In this document: piece by piece, positions 25,691-33,537 of the stretch
Layout of the letters: every line of letters begins with the position of its first letter
How positions within the stretch are numbered: the first letter of the stretch is position 1
Assembly (NCBI GenBank): GCA_002395225.1
Contig: DGWH01000004.1
Span: forward strand, 1-52,805
Direction of reading: 5' to 3'
DNA from: Christensenella sp. UBA4263
Lineage (GTDB): Bacteria; Bacillota; Clostridia; Christensenellales; Aristaeellaceae
DNA length: 52,805 bases
Translations under genes and position numbers: made by a program
The notes under the pieces: generated by a model
Told to the model about the DNA's origin: nothing
The model's input: only the letters and a program-made list of their open reading frames with translations
The model's database searches: none

Positions 25691-27109
25691 TTACTTCGTA
25701 ACGGCCGTGCCTCCGACATAAAGAGAAAATCCGTTCAGGTTGACATTGGCCAGATCCCCGTCAAAAGCGGTCACATAGCTGTCACCCGTCAGCGTCCAGG
25801 TGCTGTTGGCATCAAGAACCACCTTGACGGTTCCTGCTTCGCTGGACACCTCTGTTCCGTTCGCATTGACGATGGACCCGCTCACATAACCGGTCAGCGA
25901 GGAACCGTTCGTCAGATTCAGCGTCAGCTCCGAGTTGCTGCCAACCAGAACAGCTCCCTCCAGCGTCTGTGCATCCGCACTTAGCACAGCCACATTCTGG
26001 GCGCCGATCCAGCCGTCATCACAGACAGAGATCAGGACATTTCCCGCATCCTCATTCACCAGTTCCACGCCGCTCAGGCTGATGACCGCGCTGGTATTGG
26101 TCACATGGAAGATATGACCGTTTTTGCTGGTCAGTGTGCCGCCCGTCATGGTAAAGGAAGACGTTCCGCTGTCTGCATCACCGCTCATCGACTGATAGAT
26201 CATAATGCTGTCATAAAAGGTGGCATTCCCGTTGCAGCGCGTATTGTTTGCCGTCAGGCTGCAGTTCTCCAGCATGATGGAGTTCTTTCCTTCAATACAG
26301 ACGCCCTCTGAGAGATTGGAAATCAGTTCCGCATTCTTAACCGTAATGTCCGCGGTGGAGTAGATCGCCGGTGAACCGAGTCCGTTTGATGTATACGTTC
26401 CGCCGTCCACGACAACAGTTCCGCCGCCCCGGTCTGTCCGGATCGGTGCGGAAGAGCCGCCGGATGTGGTCACCGTCAGGTTGCTGGCATAGGTTACCCC
26501 GCCGCCGGTGGTCATGATGCCGCCGGAACCGTTGCCCGTGGTCGTAATCGTCACATCCGACAGGGTCACGGTTGTCCCGTCTCCCTCGCCTCCGTTCTGC
26601 GCGCCGTTGCCGCCATAAGAGAAAACACCGTTGGCGCCGCTGGCATCCGATGTGATTTCGCCGCCGCGGATTGTCACATTCGCGCCGCCCATTGCCAGGA
26701 CAGCCGCATTCAGACCGTAGAAGTTGCAGTTGTCGCCGCCGTTTGAATCGCCTGTCTTGGTCACGACCGGCTGCTCAATGGTAACGCTTTCATCCGTGTT
26801 GATGATCAGAGCACTCTCATCCGCCGTGTCAGAGGTATAGGTCTGCCCGCTCTGTTCGGCAGCCTCCGTAATTTCCACCGCCGCCGTATAGGTAAAATCG
26901 GCCGTTTTTCCTCCCGGAGGTGTTCCCCCTCCGAATCCGCCGCCCGGCATTCCATCCGGCGGATTCCCCGGGTTCCCGTCCGGTCCCTGGCCCGGTCCCA
27001 TTCCGCCCTCAGGCGGTGCCGGCGGTGTATTTCCCTCTGCCAGCCCCGATATCGCAGCCGTAAACAAAAAGATGAAGGCTGTCAGAATCACAAAAGCTTT
27101 TCTCATCAT
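25691..27109 (-). CDS. Secreted right-handed beta-helix protein (adhesin-like)
   Basis: 472 residues from the ATG at 27109, chosen because GGGAGG precedes it (the longer in-frame ATG at 27166 has none). A signal peptide (AFVILTAFIFLFTAAISGLA) is followed by a Pro/Gly-rich linker (NPGNPPDGMPGGGFGGGTPP) and then repeated short beta strands rich in Thr, Gly, Asn and Ser (VTLSDVTITTTGNGSGG, SLTANNTRCNGNATF). This pattern is typical of parallel beta-helix surface proteins. No LPXTG motif or C-terminal membrane anchor is seen, so it may be released or bound non-covalently. Very few Cys and Lys. Its partners are unknown. Confidence 0.8.
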   Translation of the reverse strand: MMRKAFVILTAFIFLFTAAISGLAEGNTPPAPPEGGMGPGQGPDGNPGNPPDGMPGGGFGGGTPPGGKTADFTYTAAVEITEAAEQSGQTYTSDTADESALIINTDESVTIEQPVVTKTGDSNGGDNCNFYGLNAAVLAMGGANVTIRGGEITSDASGANGVFSYGGNGAQNGGEGDGTTVTLSDVTITTTGNGSGGIMTTGGGVTYASNLTVTTSGGSSAPIRTDRGGGTVVVDGGTYTSNGLGSPAIYSTADITVKNAELISNLSEGVCIEGKNSIMLENCSLTANNTRCNGNATFYDSIMIYQSMSGDADSGTSSFTMTGGTLTSKNGHIFHVTNTSAVISLSGVELVNEDAGNVLISVCDDGWIGAQNVAVLSADAQTLEGAVLVGSNSELTLNLTNGSSLTGYVSGSIVNANGTEVSSEAGTVKVVLDANSTWTLTGDSYVTAFDGDLANVNLNGFSLYVGGTAVTK

Positions 27110-27315
27110 GCAAACCTCCCTTGTATGCGCAAACCGTCCGGAAACGGTGTTATTCCTTTCGAACAAGGGCTATTTTATTCTCCAATCCTTTAACGAACCT
27201 TAAAAAAGTACATTTTTCTGATTTTTTATCAAAAAGATATTTCATTTGCCTGACAGGCAAGGAGCCCAGAGACTGTTCTTTCCGGGACAGCGCACCTTCA
27301 GACACCCCTATGCAT

Positions 27316-27344
27316 AATAGCCCGCCGTTAATCGGCGGGCTATT
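27316..27344 (-). terminator. Hairpin after small membrane protein gene
   Basis: AATAGCCCGCCG with CGGCGGGCTATT, a 12-bp perfect stem with a five-base loop, 20 bases after the minus-strand gene end. The T-tract is poor, so termination strength is uncertain. Confidence 0.6.
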
Positions 27345-27363
27345 GTGCGGTTCCTGCCCCGGG

Positions 27364-27852
27364 CTAGATGTCCAGCCTGCTGCAGTCAACGCCTTCTTTC
27401 CATCTGTCCTCATCGTCATCGTCCATCTCCATGAGGACCAACTGATAGGTCTTCCCGATTCTGTCGTCTTTCCACTGAACGCCCATGCCCTTTTCCATTC
27501 CCTTCATCTGCATCTTCAGGAAATCCTTAACTGCCTGCAGACAGTCCTCCGTTACATTATCCACCAGAAATTCGCGCTCTTCCTCCTGCACATACGCGTT
27601 GATGACCGTCCGCTGGCGGCACTTTCTGGCATGCAGCACCAGTCCTGACCCGCTTTTCACGTTCTGCATCCGGTCTCTTGCCCTCATCCTGCCGCCCAGA
27701 AAGAGAATCAGCGTGATCCACAGGCAGTTGCTGACCAGCAGGAACAGTCGGGGAACCGCGTCGGCCGGAATGGACGGAAGGGTGAAATTCAGCAAAAAGG
27801 TCACCAGAATCAACACACAGGAAACAGCCACTTCAACAAACAACATCCGCAT
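27364..27852 (-). CDS. Small membrane protein of unknown function
   Basis: 162 residues with two N-terminal membrane helices (VEVAVSCVLILVTFLLNFTL and LFLLVSNCLWITLILFLGG) and a soluble charged C-terminal part that ends in a run of Asp/Glu (MEMDDDDEDRWKEG). I do not recognise the family. GGAGG stands before the ATG at 27852. The divergent neighbour at 28026 also has two membrane helices but no visible similarity. Confidence 0.7.
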   Translation of the reverse strand: MRMLFVEVAVSCVLILVTFLLNFTLPSIPADAVPRLFLLVSNCLWITLILFLGGRMRARDRMQNVKSGSGLVLHARKCRQRTVINAYVQEEEREFLVDNVTEDCLQAVKDFLKMQMKGMEKGMGVQWKDDRIGKTYQLVLMEMDDDDEDRWKEGVDCSRLDI

Positions 27853-27947
27853 CGCCTCCCTTTCAGTCCGGGAAGTATATCACAGCCGATGGAAAATCGC
27901 ATTCACCTGTCAGTTGAAAGACTCTTTTCCGATTCTTTCGGCCCGCA

Positions 27948-27976
27948 TTGACAATTATTCTCCGGCTTTCTATAAT
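27948..27976 (+). promoter_or_regulatory. Consensus sigma-A promoter
   Basis: TTGACA and TATAAT exactly 17 bp apart, 50 bases upstream of the gene at 28026. Confidence 0.85.
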
Positions 27977-28025
27977 CCGTTTCAGGAAACAATAGCAGTG
28001 CCATATGATGAGGGGAGGTCATTCA

Positions 28026-28472
28026 ATGAGCCAACCGCAAAAACGTGCATCGTCATCTAACTGGGCGATTTTTCGTTCGCTCCTGATTGTATCTGCTGTG
28101 CTGGGCTGTTTTTTGATTCTGTTCTCACTGGTGAAACCGCACGATTCCGGCACCGTCGTCTCTCGCGGGCGCATTACGCAGGTTAGACGCCGCAGCGGAA
28201 TGAGGAGACGAAATTCTTCCCGTTACCATTATTCCGCCGATGTCAAAGTACGTCAGGACAACTCGAATGATATTGTAACGGTCTATTACCGTGTTCCCGA
28301 TCCTGAGACCATCCCGCAGGTGGGCGATCTGATTCAGTATACCGGCTCGATTGTCGGGAACGTTCCCTATCCGAATCTGCTCCTCATTCAGGTCGGAGGG
28401 ATCCTGATCGTCATTCCTGCACTTGTATTCCTCATTCGTTTTCTCTGTCTGCGAAAGAAAAAAAGCAGATAA
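28026..28472 (+). CDS. Two-helix membrane protein, DUF3592-like
   Basis: 148 residues. One membrane helix at each end (SLLIVSAVLGCFLILFSLV and LLLIQVGGILIVIPALVFLI) encloses an extracytoplasmic beta-rich domain (RRNSSRYHYSADVKVRQD, VYYRVPDPETIPQVGDLIQY). This layout resembles DUF3592 proteins, whose function is unknown. Start at 28026 follows GGGGAGG. A shorter upstream in-frame ATG at 28005 has no ribosome site. It has its own consensus promoter and its own strong terminator. Confidence 0.8.
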   Translation: MSQPQKRASSSNWAIFRSLLIVSAVLGCFLILFSLVKPHDSGTVVSRGRITQVRRRSGMRRRNSSRYHYSADVKVRQDNSNDIVTVYYRVPDPETIPQVGDLIQYTGSIVGNVPYPNLLLIQVGGILIVIPALVFLIRFLCLRKKKSR

Positions 28473-28534
28473 ACCGTAACCGTTCACTGACAGGTCATGT
28501 GCGAAAGATCCGATGCTCCCGACATTCAAAAAAG

Positions 28535-28577
28535 AAAGAGTGCTGTCATTCCATGTTCCGGAATGACAGCACTCTTT
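28535..28577. terminator. Strong bidirectional terminator
   Basis: An 18-bp perfect stem, AAAGAGTGCTGTCATTCC with its complement, loop ATGTTCC, T-rich on both sides. It ends the gene at 28026-28472 and may also end the minus-strand pseudogene. Confidence 0.9.
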
Positions 28578-28666
28578 TTGAGCCAATGTCCGCTCAAATG
28601 CAGGGCCTTTTCTGCTCATCACCTGACCCGTCGACATATACACGCCGTGTCCGGTCTTTTCGTAGA

Positions 28667-29484
28667 TTACTTTGCCCAGCACATATCGACTTTTACGCCG
28701 TCGCCGTCCTCGACGAAATGGAGGAACTGCATGTGATTGAAAGCATCCTTATGATTTTCCGCATCGGTTTCCACGGTGTAGAAATGAACGGCAGCCCAGT
28801 CCTCACTGATGAGGATGTTGTTGATGCGCACGCGTCTGACGGAATCAAGGCTGTTTTTTAAGGCCGTCTTCAGTCCGATCACATCATACACCTCACCGCG
28901 CAGATCATAGGCGGTATAGAAGGTATCCGCCCACTCGCTCCAGGCATCATATTCCTCATTCCAGGCCTCAAAATCCTGCAGAATGGCTTTTTCATCTTCT
29001 GTCCAAGTTCTGTATCAATGGTGGTCGGATACACGACGGGATATTTTGCCTCCAGATCATCCGTCTCCGGCAGCTGTGTATCAATGATCTCCTGCATGAA
29101 CGCATTCTGAGCGGCTTTTTCCTCGTCAGTCAGAAAGCTGAGCAGACCGGTATAGCTGTCGTTGCGTGAACCGCCCCAGCCCTCGTCCACCTTTGCGCCA
29201 AGCTCACCATAATCGCCAAAACGGGCAAATTCCATGGTCGTGCCCTTCTTCGCCTCGCCTGTCGCAGGGTTGGTGGTAATAATGTCGTACTGGATCACCA
29301 TCCAGTCATCGACAAGGATCATGTTATTGAAGCTGCCCATCTGGATGTCCATTTTCTTAAGAGACACATTCTGGGTCATCTGGTACTCGCCCAGGGTCAT
29401 GCTCTCGCCGTTGACATTGTAGATGGAATCGGCATGATACAGAACCTCACCTCAGTGCTCCCAGGCCTCATAGCCCATATTCCA
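28667..29484 (-). pseudogene. Tandem NTF2/SnoaL-like domain protein, broken by TGA and a frameshift
   Basis: Two homologous-looking segments of SnoaL/NTF2-like character. The first (29484 to ~29005) reads WNMGYEAWEH, an in-frame TGA at 29452-29454, GEVLYHADSIYNVNGESMTL, NNMILVDDWMVIQYDIITT, ending VYPTTIDTE. At ~29005 the frame slips, and the second continues WTEDEKAILQDFEAWNEEYD, WADTFYTAYDLRG, INNILISEDWAAVHFYTVET, FLHFVEDGDGVKVDMCWAK. Each part has the WxxWxDxxYxAYD opening and the ILxSEDWxAVxY strand. With the stop and the slip the gene cannot make a full protein. No start or signal peptide remains upstream, so the 5' end is also lost. Confidence 0.72.
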
Positions 29485-30045
29485 GCTACAGAAAAGATAG
29501 AGGAAAAATGAACTTTCCGTAAGATAAACGCCTAACAACCGAAACGGTTATCATCGACATTCAGGGAAATCACAAGAGGTTCCGTTATCAGGCAGGGCGG
29601 TGTTACAGCTCCGTCAGGATTCGGCGATTCATTATGTTCGTCCTTTCTTCTCTTCCGTTCGCGCAGTGAACGTGGGAATAGTGATTCCTCTCTCTCCATT
29701 CCGCGTCTTCCGGTAAACGCCGAATACGACCGGATAACGGTTTGGGGCTGCCGCCCAGACTGCTGCAAAGCATTCTTTGATGCGGACACGCTGGAGTGCA
29801 CGGGGACCAAGTGCTGATCACCCGGCGGAGTCTGGAGGCAACGGGCGGGAAAATGTGATTCCTGTGAGAACGGGGATTGACAGTATGAATGAAGGAGCTG
29901 AGTGCGTTCTTTCGTTTCTGCCTGGTTTTCTGACAGATTCCACCATACAGCGTACAATTCTCTCTTGACAGATCTGATTTCATCCGTATAATTAGGCCTA
30001 CTTGTCGCTATTTGAAAAGTACATATTAGGCAGGGAGGTTGTTTT
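29485..30045. other. Intergenic region without recognised gene
   Basis: About 560 bases. No frame in either direction has convincing coding character or a family I recognise, although several are open by chance. A small hairpin, CGTTC-GCGCAGT-GAACG, lies near 29660. It ends with the promoter of the HTH gene. Confidence 0.45.
29965..29992 (+). promoter_or_regulatory. Consensus promoter of HTH gene
   Basis: TTGACA (29965-29970) and TATAAT (29987-29992), both perfect, 16 bp apart, 54 bases before the start codon. Confidence 0.85.
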
Positions 30046-30531
30046 ATGAAAGCTTTTGTTTTCCCGACGATTAACCTCAGTGCTACCGGCATGAACATCC
30101 AGCGACTGCGCAAGTCCCGCGGACTGTCCGTGAAGGATCTCCAGGAGTTTTTCGGTTTCGAAGCTCCCCAGGCCATTTACAAATGGCAGTCAGGAGCCTC
30201 TCTTCCTTCGGTGGACAATCTGTTGGCCTTAAGCCAGATTCTGGAAGTTCCCATGGAGCGTATTCTGGTCAAGAATGAACTGCCGACATCCAAAGAGCCT
30301 GACGGCTCTGTTTTTTTATTCTTTTGGGGATCGGAAGACCGCTCATTGCCTGCCTGTTCATCTGTCCGGGCCGAAAAAACGAACGCGTCCGGCGTTCACC
30401 GCCGCGTTTTTCTCTGCCCATTGACAAAAAGAGGTTCTCTGTCTTTGCAGAGAACCTCTTTTTTTGAATCCTGTACTTATTTTTTCTGCCCGAACACGGC
30501 TTTGCGGAATACCCAGATCAGAAGAATATAG
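30046..30531 (+). CDS. XRE-family helix-turn-helix regulator whose frame runs past its terminator
   Basis: The first ~85 residues form a clear XRE-type domain: MNIQRLRKSRGLSVKDLQEF, GFEAPQAIYKWQSG, LPSVDNLLALSQIL. A GGGAGG precedes the ATG. Related HTH proteins end near residue 85-95. Here no stop occurs there, and an intrinsic terminator (30294-30317) lies in the frame at codons 84-91. The frame continues to 30531 through a second terminator and into the convergent gene, and its last 75 residues look like non-protein sequence. So the DNA-binding part is real, but the stop codon has been lost or the mRNA normally ends before any stop. The target is unknown. Confidence 0.8.
   Translation: MKAFVFPTINLSATGMNIQRLRKSRGLSVKDLQEFFGFEAPQAIYKWQSGASLPSVDNLLALSQILEVPMERILVKNELPTSKEPDGSVFLFFWGSEDRSLPACSSVRAEKTNASGVHRRVFLCPLTKRGSLSLQRTSFFESCTYFFCPNTALRNTQIRRI
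30294..30317 (+). terminator. Intrinsic terminator inside the HTH reading frame
   Basis: AGAGCC-TGAC-GGCTCT followed by GTTTTTTT, in frame at codons 84-91 of the HTH gene and before any in-frame stop. Confidence 0.75.
30426..30466. terminator. Bidirectional terminator
   Basis: AAAAAGAGGTTCTCT, loop GTCTTTGC, AGAGAACCTCTTTTTTT. It lies just after the minus-strand gene ending at 30477 and is its terminator. Confidence 0.88.
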
Positions 30532-31124
30532 CAGATCGTCTTGGGGAGCATCAGCATGCCAAGCATGGGAACGATACTGGCCCCCACCGCAACCGGAATA
30601 TAGAAGAGGAACGACAGCAGGATGTAGATCCATACCGGGGCAAACAGTTTGTCCGCCTGACGCCGGGTATAGTACAGCCAGCAGATGATGGCCCCCAGGG
30701 CAATAAACGGCACGTTCCGGATCACGCCCCAAAGAACGCTACCGCTGTTGGTCAGCCAGCCGTTCTGCGGGCAGAGACACAGGAAAACCCGAACCGCGGC
30801 CAGAACCATGACCGCCAGCGTTGTATTCCGTTTCTCCGTCAGCTGATATCGGCCGAGATAAATCTGATACATCAGGACATAGAAAACGGTCATCGTAATG
30901 GAGGTGACCAGTTTCCCGATGCCCAGCGCTGCGGTGAAATCTGCCGTGATGAAATAGTTAAGCACCCGCGGAACCAGGTGGAACGCATCGCCGCATCCCA
31001 GAATCAGCGTCGCCAGGCCCATTTTCCGTTCCGTCCGGTTTCCTGCCCTGCTCAGGATCTGAATTCCGCTGATAATGGCAAACAGCAGATAAAGAATATC
31101 AAATGTGGACTCTCCGTATTTCAT
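30477..31124 (-). CDS. Polytopic membrane protein of unknown function
   Basis: 215 residues from the ATG at 31124, chosen because AAGGAG precedes it and because the longer in-frame start at 31421 would overlap the transposase gene with a non-membrane leader. About seven hydrophobic helices (for example FDILYLLFAIISGIQIL, VPFIALGAIICWLYY, WIYILLSFLFYIPVAVGASI, LMLPKTICYILLIWVF). I do not recognise a named family or a catalytic motif. Conserved-looking polar residues occur in helix 2 and 3 (GCGDAFHLVPRVLNYF). It has its own terminator. Confidence 0.78.
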   Translation of the reverse strand: MKYGESTFDILYLLFAIISGIQILSRAGNRTERKMGLATLILGCGDAFHLVPRVLNYFITADFTAALGIGKLVTSITMTVFYVLMYQIYLGRYQLTEKRNTTLAVMVLAAVRVFLCLCPQNGWLTNSGSVLWGVIRNVPFIALGAIICWLYYTRRQADKLFAPVWIYILLSFLFYIPVAVGASIVPMLGMLMLPKTICYILLIWVFRKAVFGQKK

Positions 31125-31272
31125 TGTTTTCTCCTTGCTTTTTTCTTTTGACCTCGGACCAGTCCCGGGCCGACACCGACCGGAGATGCCCTGAAAACAG
31201 GATTTCCTCCGGCCTTGCAGCTGCCCCTCCTTCTGTTCATTCTGATTCGGAGGGATCAGCGTAAAATGTGTT

Positions 31273-33123
31273 TTATCGGATGCTGCGAACGATTTTGTTG
31301 AGTGTCTTCGGCAGGTAATACATCCTGTCCAGCTGAAGATTGGCATATCGTTCCAGCGCTTTGAGAACCCCTCCTTCGTTATACAAAGACATGTAGTATA
31401 AACCTCTGGCCTCTGCGACATTCATGTTTTGCAGCGTCGCAAGAATTTCAGCCGCCGTAAAATGTTCATCTCTGCTGTTCAGCTCTTTTTCAAGCAGACG
31501 AACGAGCAGAAGAGCCGTAAAGCCTGTCAGGCAGTGCGCTGTGAAATGATTCCCGGCTGAGGCGAAAGGCTGAATGCGGAAATAACGGCTGAGTATGTGG
31601 AAACCGCCTGCAATCTGTTTCCGCTGTTCTAGCAGTTCCATGATGCGGCATACCTCAGCGTGAATCGGCTCCCCGCTGTCATCCAGTATGGGAAGGTTGG
31701 TCGCCACTCCGGCAAATCCGTCAACCTGTTCTTCGTCCCTGATTCGCTCCTCGTCCAGTATGTAATCACCTGATTTTGGGGATGGAACGCACTTTAGATA
31801 ACGCTTCACCTCATCCGGCGCTTTTTCAATTGCGCCGGGATCTGGCCGGTGAAGATATGCCCTGGCAGATTCGATCCGTCTGTTCCGAACAGCGCGCTGA
31901 TATTCGCAGAATTCTCTCGAATACAGAACCATGACATACTGAGCCGATGCTGCTTTGCTGTTATCCTTTTTCTGTTTCCCGGAACCCGCTGGTTTGTCAT
32001 CCGATAAGCCCGGAATGATCAGAGAATCGCCGGGAAGCACTTTGTACGCCCTGTCCAAATCAAAAGGATCATTCGCCCCGTCCTGATGATCACGGCTCTT
32101 CAAACGGCTGAGAATAGTCCGTTTGTTGTCTGAGAGCAGCCGGTAGTTTTGATCCTCCATGATCCTGTCCTTCATGCTGCCGGGCAGTTCATTGACAGGC
32201 TGAGTGACAGCAAAAGCTTTTCCGCCGAGTTCATGGAATAAACGGATGTTTGAGAAGCCGGCCCCCGCATCCCCGCAATAGATGAATTCATTTTTGCCGA
32301 TCAGCTTTTTCAGTTTCTTCCCGCCCGGAACGCCTGCAATAGGGTTACCTGCTTTTCCCGAGCCGATCACCATTGAAACAGGGATGCCCTCTGAATCCAT
32401 GAACAGTCCCATATCCGCAGCGGGATTCGGATCTGAGGCACTTCCAGGCCCGTATCCGCCCAATCCTTCCCCTGTAACCGGATCCGGATAATCCTCCTCT
32501 TTATTTGCGAAGCAGAAACGGCTGCAGTCAAAAAAGCAAACAGAAGGATTCCGGGCGACAAGTTTGCTGCTTTTCTCAAGCAGATGCTCGATATAGCGGT
32601 CGGCGTTTCCTGCAAGGATGTCCAGGAAGCATGACAAGTGCTGAACCGGAATGTCCGGTTTCCCGTAATAATTCGAAACCGGCCCGCCCGCTGCCGGCCC
32701 TGAGGCTGCTGACAGAGCAAGATCTGTCACGGTAAAGCGGTTGATCTGATTGCAGTCAAAGGATGGCCTTCCATCCACTGTGACCTTTTTAAAGAACGTA
32801 TCCAGAGAAAGCTGCTGGTAGACGTACTGCAGATAGAAATGGCCGATATTCATCTGAGTCATCCGGGAAGCTGGTTCATCTGTTAGCGGAACCTTCATCT
32901 CAAAATCCACTTCAACCCCGACAGAGGTCTGGTCCTTTTCCTCCGCCTTCATCTCTTCAAGTTTCTTTTGCGCATACGCCAGCGGATCATCTGTAATATT
33001 CAGCAGCTCTGAATATTTTCCAATTCGTGCAATGGTTTTGGTCGTCGTTTTCTTCCCGATGCGGTATCCTTTTTGAATGTAGTAAATCGGATCAGCGGAT
33101 TTCCTGTTATACGAGAGCTTCAT
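31273..33123 (-). mobile_element. IS1634-type transposase gene with altered third catalytic residue
   Basis: A 616-residue frame of the IS1634 group (IS4-like DDE superfamily): MKLSYNRKSADPIYYIQKGY at the start, VCFFDCSRFCFAN (first Asp), FIYCGDAGAGFSN (second Asp), VDGFAGVATNLP, and a C-terminal helical part ending in HFTAHCLTGFTALLLVRLLEK. In active relatives the helix before this reads like QIEESFR with the catalytic Glu. Here it reads QIAGGFHIL, so the Glu is Gly. The frame is otherwise full length. I could not find convincing terminal inverted repeats or a target duplication on either side, so borders are given as the gene only. Confidence 0.85.
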
Positions 33124-33537
33124 TTCATCTCCTCATGAATCTTAACCTGGTCATTTGGAAAATGGGGGGATCAACACCGGGAAAATTTCCCGGAGTATTG
33201 ACAGGAAGATCCAGGCAGCACATAATCATGCCAGCCGTTCCTCCTGCGCCTCTGGCTTTTCAGCTAATGCGCACCACAGGAGCGCCTTATTTTTTTCCTG
33301 AACAAGCAGATTCCATCCGTCCCGCATTATGTGGGGGTTAATCGACTGATTTCAATTATACGGCCGCATACGGCGTTATGCAAGTCCCATCCCTGCTGCC
33401 GAAAACGTTCGGTTTTGCTTGCACTCGGCCTGAGCTTTCCTCTATAATGTCAGAAATTTCCATTTTCAGGATCTATCCATCCGCATCGGGGATATTTCCT
33501 GAACTGTCCCTAATTTCTCTGTTCTCTGGAGATTCAC
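33124..33537. other. Intergenic region with two promoter candidates
   Basis: About 410 bases without a gene. It contains a GGGAAAATTTCCC palindrome (~33179-33191), a promoter-like TTGACA (33198-33203) with CATAAT (33221-33226) 17 bp on, and the nearer promoter at 33419-33448. Part of it may be the end of the insertion element. Confidence 0.5.
33419..33448 (+). promoter_or_regulatory. Promoter of the PAS/GGDEF/EAL gene
   Basis: TTGCAC and TATAAT 18 bp apart, 90 bases before the start codon. Confidence 0.6.

Noticed and set aside
649..29484. Recoding of TGA (as Trp, Gly or selenocysteine), because three broken genes contain in-frame TGA
   Set aside because: Many intact genes here end normally with TGA (for example at 7753 and 13038), each broken gene also has another defect or is only a single case, and I see no SECIS-like signal.
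29485..30045. Structured non-coding RNA gene in the gap before the HTH gene
   Set aside because: Only short scattered hairpins are visible. I could not match it to RNase P, SRP, 6S or tmRNA features.
31240..33200. Terminal inverted repeats of the IS1634-type element
   Set aside because: GGGATCA occurs on both sides, but in the same orientation and with poor extension, so no credible inverted ends or target duplication can be given.
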